A stretch of 64,000 bases of DNA from the NCBI RefSeq assembly GCF_001579805.1, contig NZ_CP014546.1:3720001-3784000 (forward strand), written 5' to 3'. The first letter of the stretch is position 1, and each line of letters starts with the position of its first letter. The DNA is from Pseudomonas azotoformans (GTDB taxonomy: Bacteria > Pseudomonadota > Gammaproteobacteria > Pseudomonadales > Pseudomonadaceae). The notes under the pieces are model-generated. The model saw only the letters and a program-made list of their open reading frames with translations, was not told the origin of the DNA and searched no databases. A program made the translations under genes and the position numbers. Shown in pieces: positions 48,210 to 58,225 of this stretch.

Positions 48210-49112
48210 TCAGGGCAGGGTGGTGAACAACTCGCGCCTGGCACCTTCGGTAATCGCCACGATGCCGGGGTGCTTGACCTTGCGCTCCACCGAGATCGCG
48301 TAGAACGACTCGGTCACCGCCACGGTCTGGCCAATCAGCGCCACGCCGTACTGGCGCACCACCTCATCGGCAATCACGCTGGGGGCGATAAAAATCCCGC
48401 TGCCAGATTGGCCGAAGGCCTGCATCAAGGCGCTGTCGTCGAACTCACCGATGATCTTCGGCTGGATCTGCTGTTCGGCAAACCAGCGCTGCAAACGGCT
48501 GCGCACCACGGTTTCCGCGCCTGGAATCAACAGCGGCGCGCCGTGCAGGCACTGTGGGAAATCTCCGCCGTAGGCGTCAGCCAACGCCTGGGTGGCGAAA
48601 AAACTGATGCCACATTCCCCCAACTTCTGGCTGTAGCCCTTAATGTCCAGGTGCGTAGGCATGGGGCTGTCGGAAATCACCAGGTCCAGGCGCTGGATGG
48701 CCAAGTCGGCCAGCAGGCGTTCGAGTTTGTCTTCGCGGCAGGTGATGCGGATCGGCTCGCTCAACTCCATGGTCGGCGCGATCAGCCGGTAAACGATGGA
48801 CTTGGGCACCACATCCGCCACGCCGACGCGGAACAGAATCTGCTGTTCATCGGGCTGCGCGCGCAGCATGGCCTCCAATTCATTGCCGGTCTGGAACATC
48901 TGCTCGGCATAGGGCAGGGCCTGGCGCCCGGCTTCAGTCAACTCCAATTGGCGGCCGACGCGCTGAAACAGCGCGATACCAAAGGTTTGCTCCAACAGGC
49001 TGATCTGCCCGCTGATGGTCTGGGGCGTGAGGTTAAGCTGCTCACACGCACGCACGATGCTGCCGGTCTTGGCCACCACCCAGAAGTAGTGCAGTTGTCG
49101 ATAATTGAGCAT
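48210..49112 (-). CDS. nhaR: LysR-family regulator, NhaR-like
   Basis: About 300 residues. The opening LNYRQLHYFWVVAKTGSIVRACEQLNLTPQTISGQI is almost word for word that of NhaR, the sodium-responsive activator of nhaA in E. coli, with the ligand domain after residue 90. No antiporter gene is adjacent, so its target here is open. In-frame ATG and GTG codons lie 9 and 12 bases upstream; I kept the start conserved in the family. It is divergent from a lipoprotein gene across 134 bases holding a 13-bp palindrome. Confidence 0.82.
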   Translation of the reverse strand: MLNYRQLHYFWVVAKTGSIVRACEQLNLTPQTISGQISLLEQTFGIALFQRVGRQLELTEAGRQALPYAEQMFQTGNELEAMLRAQPDEQQILFRVGVADVVPKSIVYRLIAPTMELSEPIRITCREDKLERLLADLAIQRLDLVISDSPMPTHLDIKGYSQKLGECGISFFATQALADAYGGDFPQCLHGAPLLIPGAETVVRSRLQRWFAEQQIQPKIIGEFDDSALMQAFGQSGSGIFIAPSVIADEVVRQYGVALIGQTVAVTESFYAISVERKVKHPGIVAITEGARRELFTTLP

Positions 49113-49166
49113 GACGACCATCACTTCGTGAAAACCGAAGTATACGCGAGAAAAATACGAATTTTC

Positions 49167-49179
49167 CTGAACTGTTCAG
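49167..49179. promoter_or_regulatory. Palindrome between nhaR-like and lipoprotein genes
   Basis: CTGAAC, T, GTTCAG is a perfect inverted repeat in the divergent promoter region, a plausible site for the LysR protein. Evidence is the symmetry and position only. Confidence 0.35.
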
Positions 49180-49246
49180 CTGCATAGAATGCCTCGCTAT
49201 CGCGGGGCCACTATTTGGACCCAATGGTTCTAACGAGGAAGACATC

Positions 49247-49498
49247 ATGAAACTCAATTCCCTGGGCGCGGCATCGTTGCTTGCGCTTTCATTGGTAGTG
49301 ATCAGCGGCTGCGATCAGGTCGAGAAAAGCGCGCAGCAGGTGCTGGGCAAAGCCACTGAATCGGCCAAGCAAGCCATCGATGACACCCACAAGGCCGCCG
49401 AGCAGGCATTGAGTGAAGCGACCAACGGCCTGATCAACCCGCAGAAAAAGGATGATCAGGAAGACAAAGAAAGCGAATCTTCTAGCAAAGAAGCCTAA
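49247..49498 (+). CDS. Small predicted lipoprotein, helical
   Basis: 83 residues. The signal sequence ends in the lipobox VISGC with Cys at residue 22, followed by Asp at +2. The mature part is a long amphipathic helix with alternating Ala, Lys, Glu and Gln (SAQQVLGKATESAKQAI), then an acidic tail of Asp, Glu, Ser and Lys. GAGG precedes the ATG. It lies 43 bases upstream of terC and may be co-transcribed. I do not recognise the family. Confidence 0.8.
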   Translation: MKLNSLGAASLLALSLVVISGCDQVEKSAQQVLGKATESAKQAIDDTHKAAEQALSEATNGLINPQKKDDQEDKESESSSKEA

Positions 49499-49541
49499 TT
49501 TCCCCGCACTTTTTATTCACGAAGAACGTCAGGACTGACCT

Positions 49542-50294
49542 ATGGATTACCTTTTACAACTGGCCGCCAGCCCCACCGCCTGGGTTGCCCTGGCGACCTT
49601 GATCGTCATGGAGATCGTGCTCGGTATCGATAACCTGATCTTCATCTCGATCCTCACCAACAAGCTGCCGGAGCAGCATCGGGCCAAGGCTCGACGCATC
49701 GGTATCAGCATGGCGTTGGTGTTGCGTCTGGGTCTGTTGAGCACCATCGCGTTCATCGTGCAGTTGACCGCGCCGGTATTCGAAGTGTTTGGCCAGGCGT
49801 TCTCGTGGAAGGACATGATCCTGATCGCCGGTGGCCTGTTCCTGGTGTGGAAGGCAACCACCGAGATCCATCACAGCATGGACCCGGAGCCGGAAGAGAA
49901 GGAAACCAGCGCTGGCAACGTCGTGGCCATCGGTTTTGCCGCGGCCATTGGCCAGATCCTGTTGCTCGACCTGGTGTTCTCCATCGACAGCATCATCACC
50001 GCCGTGGGCATGACCGAGCACTTGCCGATCATGATCATCGCCGTCGTGACCTCGGTGATCGTGATGCTGGTGGCGGCCGAGCCGTTGGCCAAGTTCATCA
50101 ACGACAACCCGACTGTGGTGATGTTGGCCCTGGGCTTCCTGATCATGATCGGTATGACGTTGATCGCCGAAGGCTTCGGCGCCCATGTGCCTAAAGGTTA
50201 CGTGTATGCGGCCATGGCGTTCTCGGCGGCGATCGAATGTTTGAACATTGCCCGCCGTAACCGCCACAAGCGTTTGCTTGCTGCCCGGCAATAA
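49542..50294 (+). CDS. TerC family integral membrane protein
   Basis: 250 residues with about seven helices. The two acidic motifs [14 protein letters not shown] near residue 25 and [14 protein letters not shown] near residue 148 are the signature of TerC/YoaE proteins, which handle metal ions (manganese or calcium) in several bacteria. A charged loop ([12 protein letters not shown]) lies between the halves. There is no space for a manganese riboswitch directly upstream. It ends at a strong terminator. Confidence 0.9.
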   Translation: MDYLLQLAASPTAWVALATLIVMEIVLGIDNLIFISILTNKLPEQHRAKARRIGISMALVLRLGLLSTIAFIVQLTAPVFEVFGQAFSWKDMILIAGGLFLVWKATTEIHHSMDPEPEEKETSAGNVVAIGFAAAIGQILLLDLVFSIDSIITAVGMTEHLPIMIIAVVTSVIVMLVAAEPLAKFINDNPTVVMLALGFLIMIGMTLIAEGFGAHVPKGYVYAAMAFSAAIECLNIARRNRHKRLLAARQ

Positions 50295-50305
50295 CGGCTG
50301 AAACC

Positions 50306-50345
50306 AAAAGGCCGGCTGTACTCACAAGAGTCCAGCCGGCCTTTT
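50306..50345 (+). terminator. Rho-independent terminator after terC
   Basis: AAAAGGCCGGCTG and CAGCCGGCCTTTT form a stem with a 14-base loop, immediately downstream of terC and 44 bases before selD. Confidence 0.9.
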
Positions 50346-50388
50346 GCTGTCTGTTAGAATTCGCGCACTTGATAGCGTGAGGTCCTAC

Positions 50389-51423
50389 ATGAACGAGCCG
50401 ATTCGTCTTACCCAGTACAGTCACGGCGCGGGGTGTGGCTGCAAGATATCGCCCCAGGTATTGGAGGTGATCCTTGCCGGCAGCGGCGCACAGCACCTCG
50501 ACCCCAAGCTGTGGGTGGGCAACGCTTCACGCGACGATGCGGCGGTGTACGCCATTGACGATGAGCGCGGCGTGGTGTCCACCACCGACTTTTTCATGCC
50601 GATTGTCGATGACCCCTTCGATTTCGGCCGGATTGCCGCCACCAACGCCATCAGCGACATCTACGCCATGGGTGGCGATCCGTTGATGGCCATCGCCATT
50701 CTGGGGTGGCCGGTGAATGTGCTGGCGCCGGAGATTGCCCGCGAGGTGATCCGTGGCGGCCGTTCCGTGTGCGACGAAGCCGGTATTCCCCTGGCGGGCG
50801 GCCACTCGATCGACGCCCCGGAGCCGATCTTCGGGCTGGCAGTGACCGGCCTCGTGCAAAAGCGCCATATGAAGCGCAACGACACCGCCACCGCCGGCTG
50901 CCGGCTATACCTGACCAAGCCGCTGGGCATCGGCATCCTCACCACCGCCGAGAAGAAGGGCAAATTGCGCGAAGCGGATATCGGCCTGGCCCGGGACTGG
51001 ATGTGCACCCTGAACAAGCCCGGCAGCCGTTTTGGCAAGTTGACGGGGGTGAAGGCGATGACCGATGTCACCGGTTTCGGGCTGTTGGGCCACTTGGTGG
51101 AAATGGCCGATGGCAGCGGCCTGACGGCGCGCATCGAATACAGCAATGTCCCACGCTTGGCCGGGATCGAAGACTACCTGGATCAGGGCTGCATGCCCGG
51201 TGGCACCTTGCGCAACTTCGACAGCTATTCAAGCAAGCTCGGACGTCTTCAGGAATTGCACAAGCGTGTGCTGTGCGACCCGCAGACCAGCGGCGGCCTG
51301 TTGATCGCCGTCACGCCAGACGGCGACGCTGAATTCCACAGGGTGGCGGCTGAGCTGGGCCTGGTCCTGAAACCTATCGGCGAACTGGTCGAGCGACAGA
51401 CCCACGCGGTTGAGGTGATTTGA
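50389..51423 (+). CDS. selD: Selenide, water dikinase SelD
   Basis: 344 residues. It makes selenophosphate from selenide and ATP. The catalytic segment [11 protein letters not shown] has Cys16, Cys18 and Lys19, so this is the cysteine form, not a selenocysteine form. Phosphate-binding DDAAVY and metal-binding Asp residues in [10 protein letters not shown] follow. GAGG precedes the ATG. The stop overlaps the selU start (TGATG). Confidence 0.96.
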   Translation: MNEPIRLTQYSHGAGCGCKISPQVLEVILAGSGAQHLDPKLWVGNASRDDAAVYAIDDERGVVSTTDFFMPIVDDPFDFGRIAATNAISDIYAMGGDPLMAIAILGWPVNVLAPEIAREVIRGGRSVCDEAGIPLAGGHSIDAPEPIFGLAVTGLVQKRHMKRNDTATAGCRLYLTKPLGIGILTTAEKKGKLREADIGLARDWMCTLNKPGSRFGKLTGVKAMTDVTGFGLLGHLVEMADGSGLTARIEYSNVPRLAGIEDYLDQGCMPGGTLRNFDSYSSKLGRLQELHKRVLCDPQTSGGLLIAVTPDGDAEFHRVAAELGLVLKPIGELVERQTHAVEVI

Positions 51424-52526
51424 TGGCGACTGATATCACCGACTACCGCGACATCTTTCTCAACGACCGGCCGATGATGGATACCCGTGCGCCGGTCGAG
51501 TTCGTCAAGGGCGCCTTTCCAGGCGTGGTCAATCTGCCGCTGATGACCGATGACGAACGCCAGCGCGTTGGCACTTGCTACAAACAGCAAGGCCAGCAGG
51601 CGGCCATTGTGCTCGGGCATGAACTGGTGTCCGGCGCAATCAAGGCCGAGCGCATCGAACACTGGGCACGTTTCGCCCAGGCCAACCCCGATGGCTACCT
51701 CTACTGTTTCCGTGGCGGGCTGCGTTCGCAGATCGTGCAGCAATGGCTGAAGACCGAGGCGGGTGTTGAGTACCCGCGTGTGGGCGGCGGCTACAAGGCC
51801 ATGCGCACCTTTTTGCTGGAGACCGTTGAGCAGGCTGCGGCCCAGTGTGATTTTGTGTTGCTCGGCGGCATGACCGGCACCGGCAAGACCGAGGTGCTCG
51901 GTCAATTGCGCAATGCCCTGGACCTGGAAGGCCACGCCAACCATCGTGGTTCCAGCTTCGGCAAGCGCGCCACGGCGCAACCGTCCACTATCGATTTTGA
52001 AAACCGCCTGGCGGTGGATGTGCTGAAGAAACGCGCGGCCGGCATCGGGCAGTTCGTGGTCGAGGATGAAAGCCGCATGATCGGCAGTTGCGCGTTGCCA
52101 CTGCCGTTGCACAAGGGTATGCAGACGTTCCCGATGGTGTGGTTGGAAGACCGCGTGGAAGGCCGGGTCGAGCGGATCCTGCGCGATTACGTCGTGGACT
52201 TGTGTGCGGAATTCGTCGAGGTGTTTGGCGAGCGCGGCCAGACGTTGTTCGCCGAGCGCCTGACTCAGAGCCTGGCCAATATCCACAAGCGCCTGGGCGG
52301 TGAGCGTTACCAGCGGTTGCAGGCGATTCTGCAGGACGCCCTGGCGGAACAGGCCCGCAGCGGTGCCGTAGACCTGCACCGGGCCTGGATCGAAGGGCTT
52401 TTGCGGGAGTATTACGACCCGATGTACGCCTTCCAACGTGAAAGCAAAGGCGCACGTATCGAATTTGCGGGCGAGCAGGGCGCCGTGGTGGCGTACCTGC
52501 GCGAGCGCGCCCAGGCTAAAGGATAG
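51423..52526 (+). CDS. selU: tRNA 2-selenouridine synthase SelU (MnmH)
   Basis: 367 residues: a rhodanese domain with the active Cys95 in YCFRGGLRS, then a P-loop [10 protein letters not shown] (149-158). It replaces sulfur by selenium at the wobble uridine of certain tRNAs using selenophosphate from SelD, whose gene it overlaps by one base. Its 3' end overlaps the convergent permease gene by 11 bases. Confidence 0.95.
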   Translation: MATDITDYRDIFLNDRPMMDTRAPVEFVKGAFPGVVNLPLMTDDERQRVGTCYKQQGQQAAIVLGHELVSGAIKAERIEHWARFAQANPDGYLYCFRGGLRSQIVQQWLKTEAGVEYPRVGGGYKAMRTFLLETVEQAAAQCDFVLLGGMTGTGKTEVLGQLRNALDLEGHANHRGSSFGKRATAQPSTIDFENRLAVDVLKKRAAGIGQFVVEDESRMIGSCALPLPLHKGMQTFPMVWLEDRVEGRVERILRDYVVDLCAEFVEVFGERGQTLFAERLTQSLANIHKRLGGERYQRLQAILQDALAEQARSGAVDLHRAWIEGLLREYYDPMYAFQRESKGARIEFAGEQGAVVAYLRERAQAKG

Positions 52527-53571
52527 CGGCGCCGATCAAGCCGCAGGCGACCCCGACCAGCATCGTCAGCCCGGCCACCGTCACCAGTACCCGCGTATCG
52601 AAATCCTTGCGCAGCATCAGCAGCGACGGCAGGCTCACGCTGGGCAGGGTCATCAGCAAGGCCACGGCCGGGCCGGTGCCCATGCCCAGGGCCATCATGG
52701 TTTGTACGATAGGGATCTCTGCGGCGGTGGGAATCACGAACAACGTGCCGACAATCGCCAGCGGCACCAGCCACACCAGGCTGTTGGTCATGGCGCCATC
52801 CACATGGGGAAACAGCCAGACCCGCGCCGCGCCCAGTATCAATACTGCCAGGATGTAGATCGGAATCGTGCTCCAGAACAGCTGCCACAAGGTGCGCAGC
52901 CAGCGACTCAAGAACGGTTGCGACTCCACGACGCTGGCTTCGGCCACCGCATCCAGCGCTGCTTCCGGCACCTGCTCCGGACCGGCAATACGTTGCGCCA
53001 CCAGCGACACTCCGACGACCAGCACAATGCCCGCCACCAGCCGGAGCGCGGTGAAGCCCCAGCCCAGCACAAAGCCCATGAACACCAGGGTCGCCGGGTT
53101 GAGCACCGGGTTGGCGATCCAGAACGCCAACGCCGCGCCCACCGATACCCGCTGGCGGCGCATGCCCGCCGCGACAGGTGCCGCGCAGCAGCTGCACATC
53201 ATGCCCGGCAGGGCGAATAGCCCGCCGCGTAACGTCGAGCCGAGCCCGGCACGTCCGAACAAACGCAGCAGCCAATCCCGTGGAACCAGCACTTGCAGGA
53301 GCGAGCCGAGGATCACCGCCAGCACGGCGGCTTTCCAGATCGCCAGGAAATACACCTGGGCGTAGGCCAGAGCGGCGGCCAGGGGCGCGCTTTGCTGGTC
53401 GTTGAGGATCGACCCGCCGATGCTGTGGCTATCCGCGGCGACAAAAGCCTTGAGGTAGTAGGGCGACCACTTTACGTAGTAGAGCCCGACGCAGGCGACC
53501 AGCAGGAACAGCGCAGGCTTCCACCAGAACGCCCAGCCACGGCCGGGCTGGGAAGGGGTGAGGTTGGGCAT
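52516..53571 (-). CDS. ArsP/DUF318-type permease
   Basis: 351 residues with about eight to nine helices in two halves. [20 protein letters not shown] near residue 125 and [22 protein letters not shown] are the paired motifs of the YraQ/ArsP permease family; a matching [10 protein letters not shown] lies in the second half. Some members export organoarsenicals, others have no known role. The Cys-Ser-Cys-Cys cluster is suited to metal or thiophilic ligand handling. Single gene. Confidence 0.82.
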   Translation of the reverse strand: MPNLTPSQPGRGWAFWWKPALFLLVACVGLYYVKWSPYYLKAFVAADSHSIGGSILNDQQSAPLAAALAYAQVYFLAIWKAAVLAVILGSLLQVLVPRDWLLRLFGRAGLGSTLRGGLFALPGMMCSCCAAPVAAGMRRQRVSVGAALAFWIANPVLNPATLVFMGFVLGWGFTALRLVAGIVLVVGVSLVAQRIAGPEQVPEAALDAVAEASVVESQPFLSRWLRTLWQLFWSTIPIYILAVLILGAARVWLFPHVDGAMTNSLVWLVPLAIVGTLFVIPTAAEIPIVQTMMALGMGTGPAVALLMTLPSVSLPSLLMLRKDFDTRVLVTVAGLTMLVGVACGLIGAAIL

Positions 53572-53615
53572 GGTGATGATCCGCAGATGAGTCGAGAGCG
53601 GCGCATCATACGCTG

Positions 53616-54317
53616 TCAGCTATCGGCACTCACCTGTGTCGGTTCGGGGCAGCTTTGGTCGCCGTCGTTCAAGCCTTGCTTGTAGTTGCGGCTCAGCAGC
53701 GAAGCCTTGCCGTTGTGCCAGGTCAGCGTCAGCACATACAACGTGTCGTAGTCGCTGCCGGACCAGTCGTCGGTGATGGTGTGCTTTTCGCCCGACGCTT
53801 CGCTTGCCACCTTGTTGATCAGCTCCGGCAAGTAACCGTGGGACCAGGCGGTGTAGATGGTTGCGTTGTGGTACTTGTCTTCCACCAACTCGTCAGCCAG
53901 GTCGCTCGTGTCATTGGCGGAAAACTTGATGTTCACCGGCAGGCCCAGCTTGATCGCGCTGGGGCTGATGGTCATCAGTGGGCGAATGTAGCTATAGGAA
54001 TTGTCCAGCTCGCCTTCTTCCACATTTCGTGTCGGGTTGGCGGCGAAGACGAAGTCGGCCTTGCCGAATTTTTCCGGCAGCAGGGTGGCCAGGTTCATTG
54101 CACGGTTGAGGCCCTGGCAATTGAGCTGGCCCAGGCCGCCGGCGGGTTTTTCGCCGTGGCGCAGGAAGATCAGGGTTTGCACGCCATCTACCGGCTCGGC
54201 GCTGCTGATGCGCGACTCGAGGGTCAGGCCGATAGCACCGCCTACCAACAACAGCGGCAACATGATGTATGAATATCGTTTCAGGCGCAGCGCAAGGCAC
54301 AGAGGCTTGATGGTCAT
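53616..54317 (-). CDS. Histidine phosphatase-family protein with N-terminal anchor
   Basis: 233 residues. A hydrophobic segment near residues 18-35 (YIMLPLLLVGGAIGLTL) anchors or exports it. The LRHGEKP motif near residue 55 is the RHG phospho-His site, and the second His lies in YTAWSHGYLPEL. The acid-phosphatase-like remainder is complete. Substrate unknown; probably periplasmic. I placed the start at MTIKPLC because upstream codons lack a ribosome site. Confidence 0.78.
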   Translation of the reverse strand: MTIKPLCLALRLKRYSYIMLPLLLVGGAIGLTLESRISSAEPVDGVQTLIFLRHGEKPAGGLGQLNCQGLNRAMNLATLLPEKFGKADFVFAANPTRNVEEGELDNSYSYIRPLMTISPSAIKLGLPVNIKFSANDTSDLADELVEDKYHNATIYTAWSHGYLPELINKVASEASGEKHTITDDWSGSDYDTLYVLTLTWHNGKASLLSRNYKQGLNDGDQSCPEPTQVSADS

Positions 54318-54567
54318 TAGTGTCGAGTCTTCAGTGCAGCGGATTAAGGCGGACAAGCCCGGCCCCAGTGACGCATCCGGCGTCCTGCGGTGTTCCCTGT
54401 CGATATAGCGCGTTGCCTCCATTCACCGTTTGAGCGCACTTAAGAGTGCCCGCGGGCCTATTGGTTCGCCCATGCGGGATAATAGCCAGCGGTTGTTGCG
54501 TATTGATGACCCATGCAGGACGCTTGGCAGATGACTATCATGGTTGCTTTCTGCCCAGGTACTTGCG

Positions 54568-55266
54568 ATGAACCCACTCGCCGCGTTTCCGATCAACAGC
54601 AAATGGCCCGCCCAGCATCCCGAGCGCCTGCAACTCTACTCGCTGCCGACGCCCAACGGGGTAAAAGTCTCAATCATGCTCGAAGAGCTGGGCCTGCCCT
54701 ATGAAGCCCACAAAGTCAGCTTTGAGACCCAGGACCAGCTATCGCCTGAGTTCCTGTCCCTGAACCCCAACAACAAGATCCCCGCGATCATCGACCCCAA
54801 TGGCCCCAGCGGCCAACCGTTGGCCCTGTTCGAGTCCGGCGCGATCCTGATCTACCTGGCGGAAAAAACCAGCCAGTTGCTCTCCGAAGACCCGGCCACC
54901 CGCTATGAAACCATCCAGTGGCTGATGTTCCAGATGGGCGGTATCGGCCCGATGTTTGGCCAGTTGGGGTTCTTCAACAAATTTGCCGGCAAGGCCTACG
55001 AAGACAAACGTCCCCGTGACCGTTACGCCGCCGAATCCCGGCGCTTGCTCGACGTGCTGGAGAAACGCCTGCTGGGTCGCACCTGGATCATGGGCGACGA
55101 GTACAGCATTGCCGACATCGCGACCTTTCCGTGGATCCGCAACCTGATCGGTTTCTACGAATCCGGCGACTTGGTGGGCATAGCCGACTTCCCCAATGTG
55201 CTGCGCGCGCTGGACGGTTTCGTCGCTCGGCCGGCAGTGATCCGTGGCCTCAGTATTCCGAGTTGA
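54568..55266 (+). CDS. Glutathione S-transferase (nu class, YghU/YfcG-like)
   Basis: 232 residues: a thioredoxin-like N-terminal domain (LYSLPTPNGVKVSIMLEELGL, NPNNKIPAIID, FESGAILIYLAEK) and a helical C-terminal domain with FGQLGFFNKFA. The NPNNKIP motif is typical of the nu-class, which shows disulfide-reductase activity. It is three bases upstream of the PhzF-family gene, so the two are probably transcribed together. Confidence 0.9.
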   Translation: MNPLAAFPINSKWPAQHPERLQLYSLPTPNGVKVSIMLEELGLPYEAHKVSFETQDQLSPEFLSLNPNNKIPAIIDPNGPSGQPLALFESGAILIYLAEKTSQLLSEDPATRYETIQWLMFQMGGIGPMFGQLGFFNKFAGKAYEDKRPRDRYAAESRRLLDVLEKRLLGRTWIMGDEYSIADIATFPWIRNLIGFYESGDLVGIADFPNVLRALDGFVARPAVIRGLSIPS

Positions 55267-55269
55267 AGC

Positions 55270-56112
55270 ATGCCGACTTTTGATTTCAAACAGCTGGACG
55301 TTTTCAGCCGCGTGGCGCTCAAGGGCAACCCGCTGGCGGTGGTGTTCGGTGCCGACAGCCTGACGGACCAGCAGATGGCGGACTTCGCCAACTGGACCAA
55401 CCTCAGCGAAACCACGTTCTTGCTGACGCCGCGTGATCCGAAAGCGGACTACCGCGTGCGAATCTTCACCACCTTGAAGGAGCTGCCGTTCGCCGGACAC
55501 CCGACGCTGGGCAGTTGCCACGCGTGGCTGCAGGCCGGCGGGATCCCGAAAGGCGAAGAGATCATCCAGGAGTGCGAAATCGGCCTGGTACGGATCCGTC
55601 GCCAGGGCGATGAGCTGGCATTTATCGCGCCGCCGTTATTGCGTTCAGGGCCGGTGGAGGCCTCGTTGATCGAGCGCGTGCGCCTGGCGCTGGGCTTGGC
55701 GCCGGAAGCCATTGTGCGCAGCCAGTGGGTCGACAACGGCGCGGGCTGGCTGGCGGTGATGCTGTCGGACCGAGATCAAGTGCTGGAGCTTCAACCGGCC
55801 TATTCGCAACTGCTGGGTTTGGCGGTGGGTGTCATCGCTCCCTGCGATCCCACGCGGGACGATGTGGACGCACAGTTTGAAGTCCGTGCCTTCATCGCGG
55901 GTGACGGCGCCCAAGAAGACCCGGCCACCGGCAGCCTGAACGCGGGTGTCGCCCAATGGCTGCTGGCCGAAGGCCTGGCGCCTGAGCGCTATGTGGTCAG
56001 CCAGGGCACGGCCATCGGACGAGCGGGGCGGATACGCGTCGAGCGCCAGGGCGATGAAATCTGGGTGGGCGGCGCTGTGGCGGTGTGCATCGAAGGGCGA
56101 TTGCAGCTCTAG
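55270..56112 (+). CDS. PhzF family isomerase/epimerase
   Basis: 280 residues with the diaminopimelate-epimerase-like double fold. KGNPLAVVF, FAGHPTLGSCHAWL and EDPATGSLNAGVAQWL are the family motifs, with the catalytic Glu in the segment LSETTFLL near residue 50. No phenazine genes are near, so a phenazine role is not implied; the substrate is unknown. Confidence 0.88.
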   Translation: MPTFDFKQLDVFSRVALKGNPLAVVFGADSLTDQQMADFANWTNLSETTFLLTPRDPKADYRVRIFTTLKELPFAGHPTLGSCHAWLQAGGIPKGEEIIQECEIGLVRIRRQGDELAFIAPPLLRSGPVEASLIERVRLALGLAPEAIVRSQWVDNGAGWLAVMLSDRDQVLELQPAYSQLLGLAVGVIAPCDPTRDDVDAQFEVRAFIAGDGAQEDPATGSLNAGVAQWLLAEGLAPERYVVSQGTAIGRAGRIRVERQGDEIWVGGAVAVCIEGRLQL

Positions 56113-56228
56113 ATCAATGAATTGTTACGGGCGGCGCAATACACTGTTGGCCCCTCGGCGTTTGTGCTGCCGGGGCCAAGGGGCATAAGCTTTCGCCCCA
56201 AAGATTTTTGCCTTCTGATAGGAAAGCC

Positions 56229-57203
56229 ATGACCAGCCAGTTCCCCCAAGCCCGCCCACGCCGCCTGCGCCGCTCCCCGGAGCTGCGTGGTTTGTTCCAG
56301 GAACGCGAATTCACCCTGAACGACCTGGTGCTGCCGATCTTCGTCGAAGAAGAAATCGACGACTTCGTGCCCATCAGCAGCATGCCTGGCGTGCTGCGCA
56401 TCCCTGAGAAGAAACTGGCCGGCGAGATCGAGCGCTATGCCCGCGCCGGCATCAAGTCGGTGATGACCTTTGGCGTGTCCCATCACCTGGACGCCAGCGG
56501 CAGCGACACCTGGAAGGAACGTGGCCTGGTCTCGCGCATGTCCTCGATCATCAAGGACGCCGTGCCGGAGATGATCGTGATGTCTGACACCTGCTTCTGC
56601 GAGTACACCGATCATGGTCATTGCGGCGTGATGCACGGTGCCCATGTCGACAACGACGCGACCCTGGTCAACCTCGGCAAGCAAGCCGTGGCCGCCGCCC
56701 GTGCCGGTGCTGACGTGATTGCGCCTTCGGCGGCGATGGACGGCCAGGTCCAGGCGATCCGCCGCGCCCTGGATGATGCCGGCTTCACCCATATCCCGAT
56801 CATGGCGTACTCCACCAAATTCGCCTCGGCCCTCTACGGCCCATTCCGCGAAGCGGGCGGCAGCGCGCTCAAGGGCGACCGCAAAAGCTACCAGATGAAC
56901 CCGATGAACCGCCGCGAAGCCGTGCGCGAATCGTTGCTGGACGAGCAGGAAGGCGCGGACGCGCTGATGGTCAAGCCCGCCGGTGCCTACCTCGACATCA
57001 TCCGCGATATCCGCGAAGCCTCACGCCTGCCGGTGGCGGCGTATCAGGTGAGCGGCGAGTACGCGATGATCAAGTTCGGCGCCCAGGCGGGTGCGATTGA
57101 TGAGGATCGGGTAGTGCGCGAGACGTTGGGATCGATCAAGCGCGCGGGTGCGGACTTGATCTTCACCTACTTTGCGATGGACCTGGCGTTGGCTGGCATT
57201 TAG
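56229..57203 (+). CDS. hemB: Delta-aminolevulinic acid dehydratase, zinc type
   Basis: 324 residues. It joins two aminolevulinate molecules to porphobilinogen in haem synthesis. Lys197 (AYSTKFAS) and Lys249 (LMVKPAGA) are the Schiff-base pair. The metal loop [14 protein letters not shown] has Cys122, Cys124 and Cys132, the zinc triad. The well-studied P. aeruginosa enzyme has Asp/Ala in this loop and uses magnesium, so this may be a second, zinc-dependent HemB. AGGA precedes the ATG. Single gene. Confidence 0.93.
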   Translation: MTSQFPQARPRRLRRSPELRGLFQEREFTLNDLVLPIFVEEEIDDFVPISSMPGVLRIPEKKLAGEIERYARAGIKSVMTFGVSHHLDASGSDTWKERGLVSRMSSIIKDAVPEMIVMSDTCFCEYTDHGHCGVMHGAHVDNDATLVNLGKQAVAAARAGADVIAPSAAMDGQVQAIRRALDDAGFTHIPIMAYSTKFASALYGPFREAGGSALKGDRKSYQMNPMNRREAVRESLLDEQEGADALMVKPAGAYLDIIRDIREASRLPVAAYQVSGEYAMIKFGAQAGAIDEDRVVRETLGSIKRAGADLIFTYFAMDLALAGI

Positions 57204-57257
57204 AGCCCAGTCTTGAAATATGAGTCTTGCATAAGCCATTTCAGGTGGTCGTCATTC

Positions 57258-57392
57258 TGTGGCGAGCGGGCTTGTCCCGCGTTGGGCTGCGCAGCAGCCC
57301 CAAAACCAGGCGCAGAGGAGTGCCTGAGGCACCGCATCCGACTTCATTAGGGGTGCTTTGCACCCCGACGCGGGACGAGCCCGCTCGCCACT
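57258..57392. repeat. REPIN, third sub-type
   Basis: TGTGGCGAGCGGGCTTGTCC and the inverted copy ending GCCCGCTCGCCAC enclose inner hairpins GGGCTGCGCAGCAGCCC and GGGGTGCTTTGCACCCC. It fills the gap between the convergent hemB and lysE-type genes and may act as a terminator. Confidence 0.85.
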
Positions 57393-57464
57393 GAGGCCCA
57401 GTTTTCTGCGCGACAGCGCTACATCAGAGGTAGTGGGGGACTTCCACATTTTTTGCAGTGTTTA

Positions 57465-58079
57465 TCAGCGTTGCGCAAACGCCAGGTTCAACCCCAACCC
57501 CGCAAAAGCCGCCGCAAAACTGCGGCGCAGCCAGTTCTGCACCCGTGGCGACTCAATCACCGCGCGGCGGAACATATTGGCCAGCAGGCCATAAGCCACG
57601 AACACCGCAAACGTTATTGCCATGAATACAGCGCTCATCACCAGCATTTGCAGGGCTGGCGCCGTGCTGCCAGGCGTGACGAATTGAGGCAGGAAGGCCA
57701 GGAAGAAGATGGTCAGCTTCGGGTTGAGAATGTTCATCAGCAGGCCGCGCAACATCAGGGTCCGCGCACTTGTGTGGACCGGTGTGTCGCTGACCGCAAA
57801 GACCGATTGATCGCGCCAAGTGGCATACGCTACGTACAGCAGGTAGGCGACGCCTGCGTACTTGAGCATGTCGAATGCCAGCGCACTGGCGTGTAGCAAG
57901 GCGGACAGGCCGAGAACGGACGCCAGCAAATGGGGGACGATCCCGGCGGTACAGCCCAACGCCGCGAATACACTGGCACGCTTGCCCGCGGTGAGGCCGG
58001 TGGATACGGTAAAGATCACGCCGGTGCCGGGAATCAGCACGACGATCAGGCAGGTGACGAGGAAGTTGAGACTGAGCAT
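57465..58079 (-). CDS. LysE/RhtB family amino-acid exporter
   Basis: 204 residues with about six helices. The opening LNFLVTCLIVVLIPGTGVIFTVSTGLTAGKRASVFAALGCTAG is the conserved first half of LysE/RhtB proteins, including PGTG. It exports an amino acid or derivative (homoserine, threonine or lysine types exist). I took the ATG with GGAG upstream over an in-frame TTG nine bases earlier. Divergent from the DUF1615 lipoprotein gene. Confidence 0.88.
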   Translation of the reverse strand: MLSLNFLVTCLIVVLIPGTGVIFTVSTGLTAGKRASVFAALGCTAGIVPHLLASVLGLSALLHASALAFDMLKYAGVAYLLYVAYATWRDQSVFAVSDTPVHTSARTLMLRGLLMNILNPKLTIFFLAFLPQFVTPGSTAPALQMLVMSAVFMAITFAVFVAYGLLANMFRRAVIESPRVQNWLRRSFAAAFAGLGLNLAFAQR

Positions 58080-58225
58080 GGCATTCAAACTCCGTGTACG
58101 AATGGTCGATGACAGATCCTGTCACGTTTGCGGGTGAGTGGCGAGCGCACCTGCTGGGCGAACCCTGCTTACACTTACCGGTCGATATCAGCACTATCCG
58201 GCCCGCCGTCATCCAAGGAAGCCCC

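Noticed and set aside
49125..49246. Manganese (yybP-ykoY) riboswitch for terC
   Set aside because: Only 43 bases separate terC from the lipoprotein gene, and the 122 bases upstream of the lipoprotein gene show no such fold that I can recognise.
50389..51423. Selenocysteine in SelD
   Set aside because: The catalytic position is an ordinary Cys codon and no in-frame TGA is present.
55270..56112. Phenazine biosynthesis role for the PhzF-family gene
   Set aside because: No other phz gene is present; PhzF-like proteins are widespread outside phenazine clusters.
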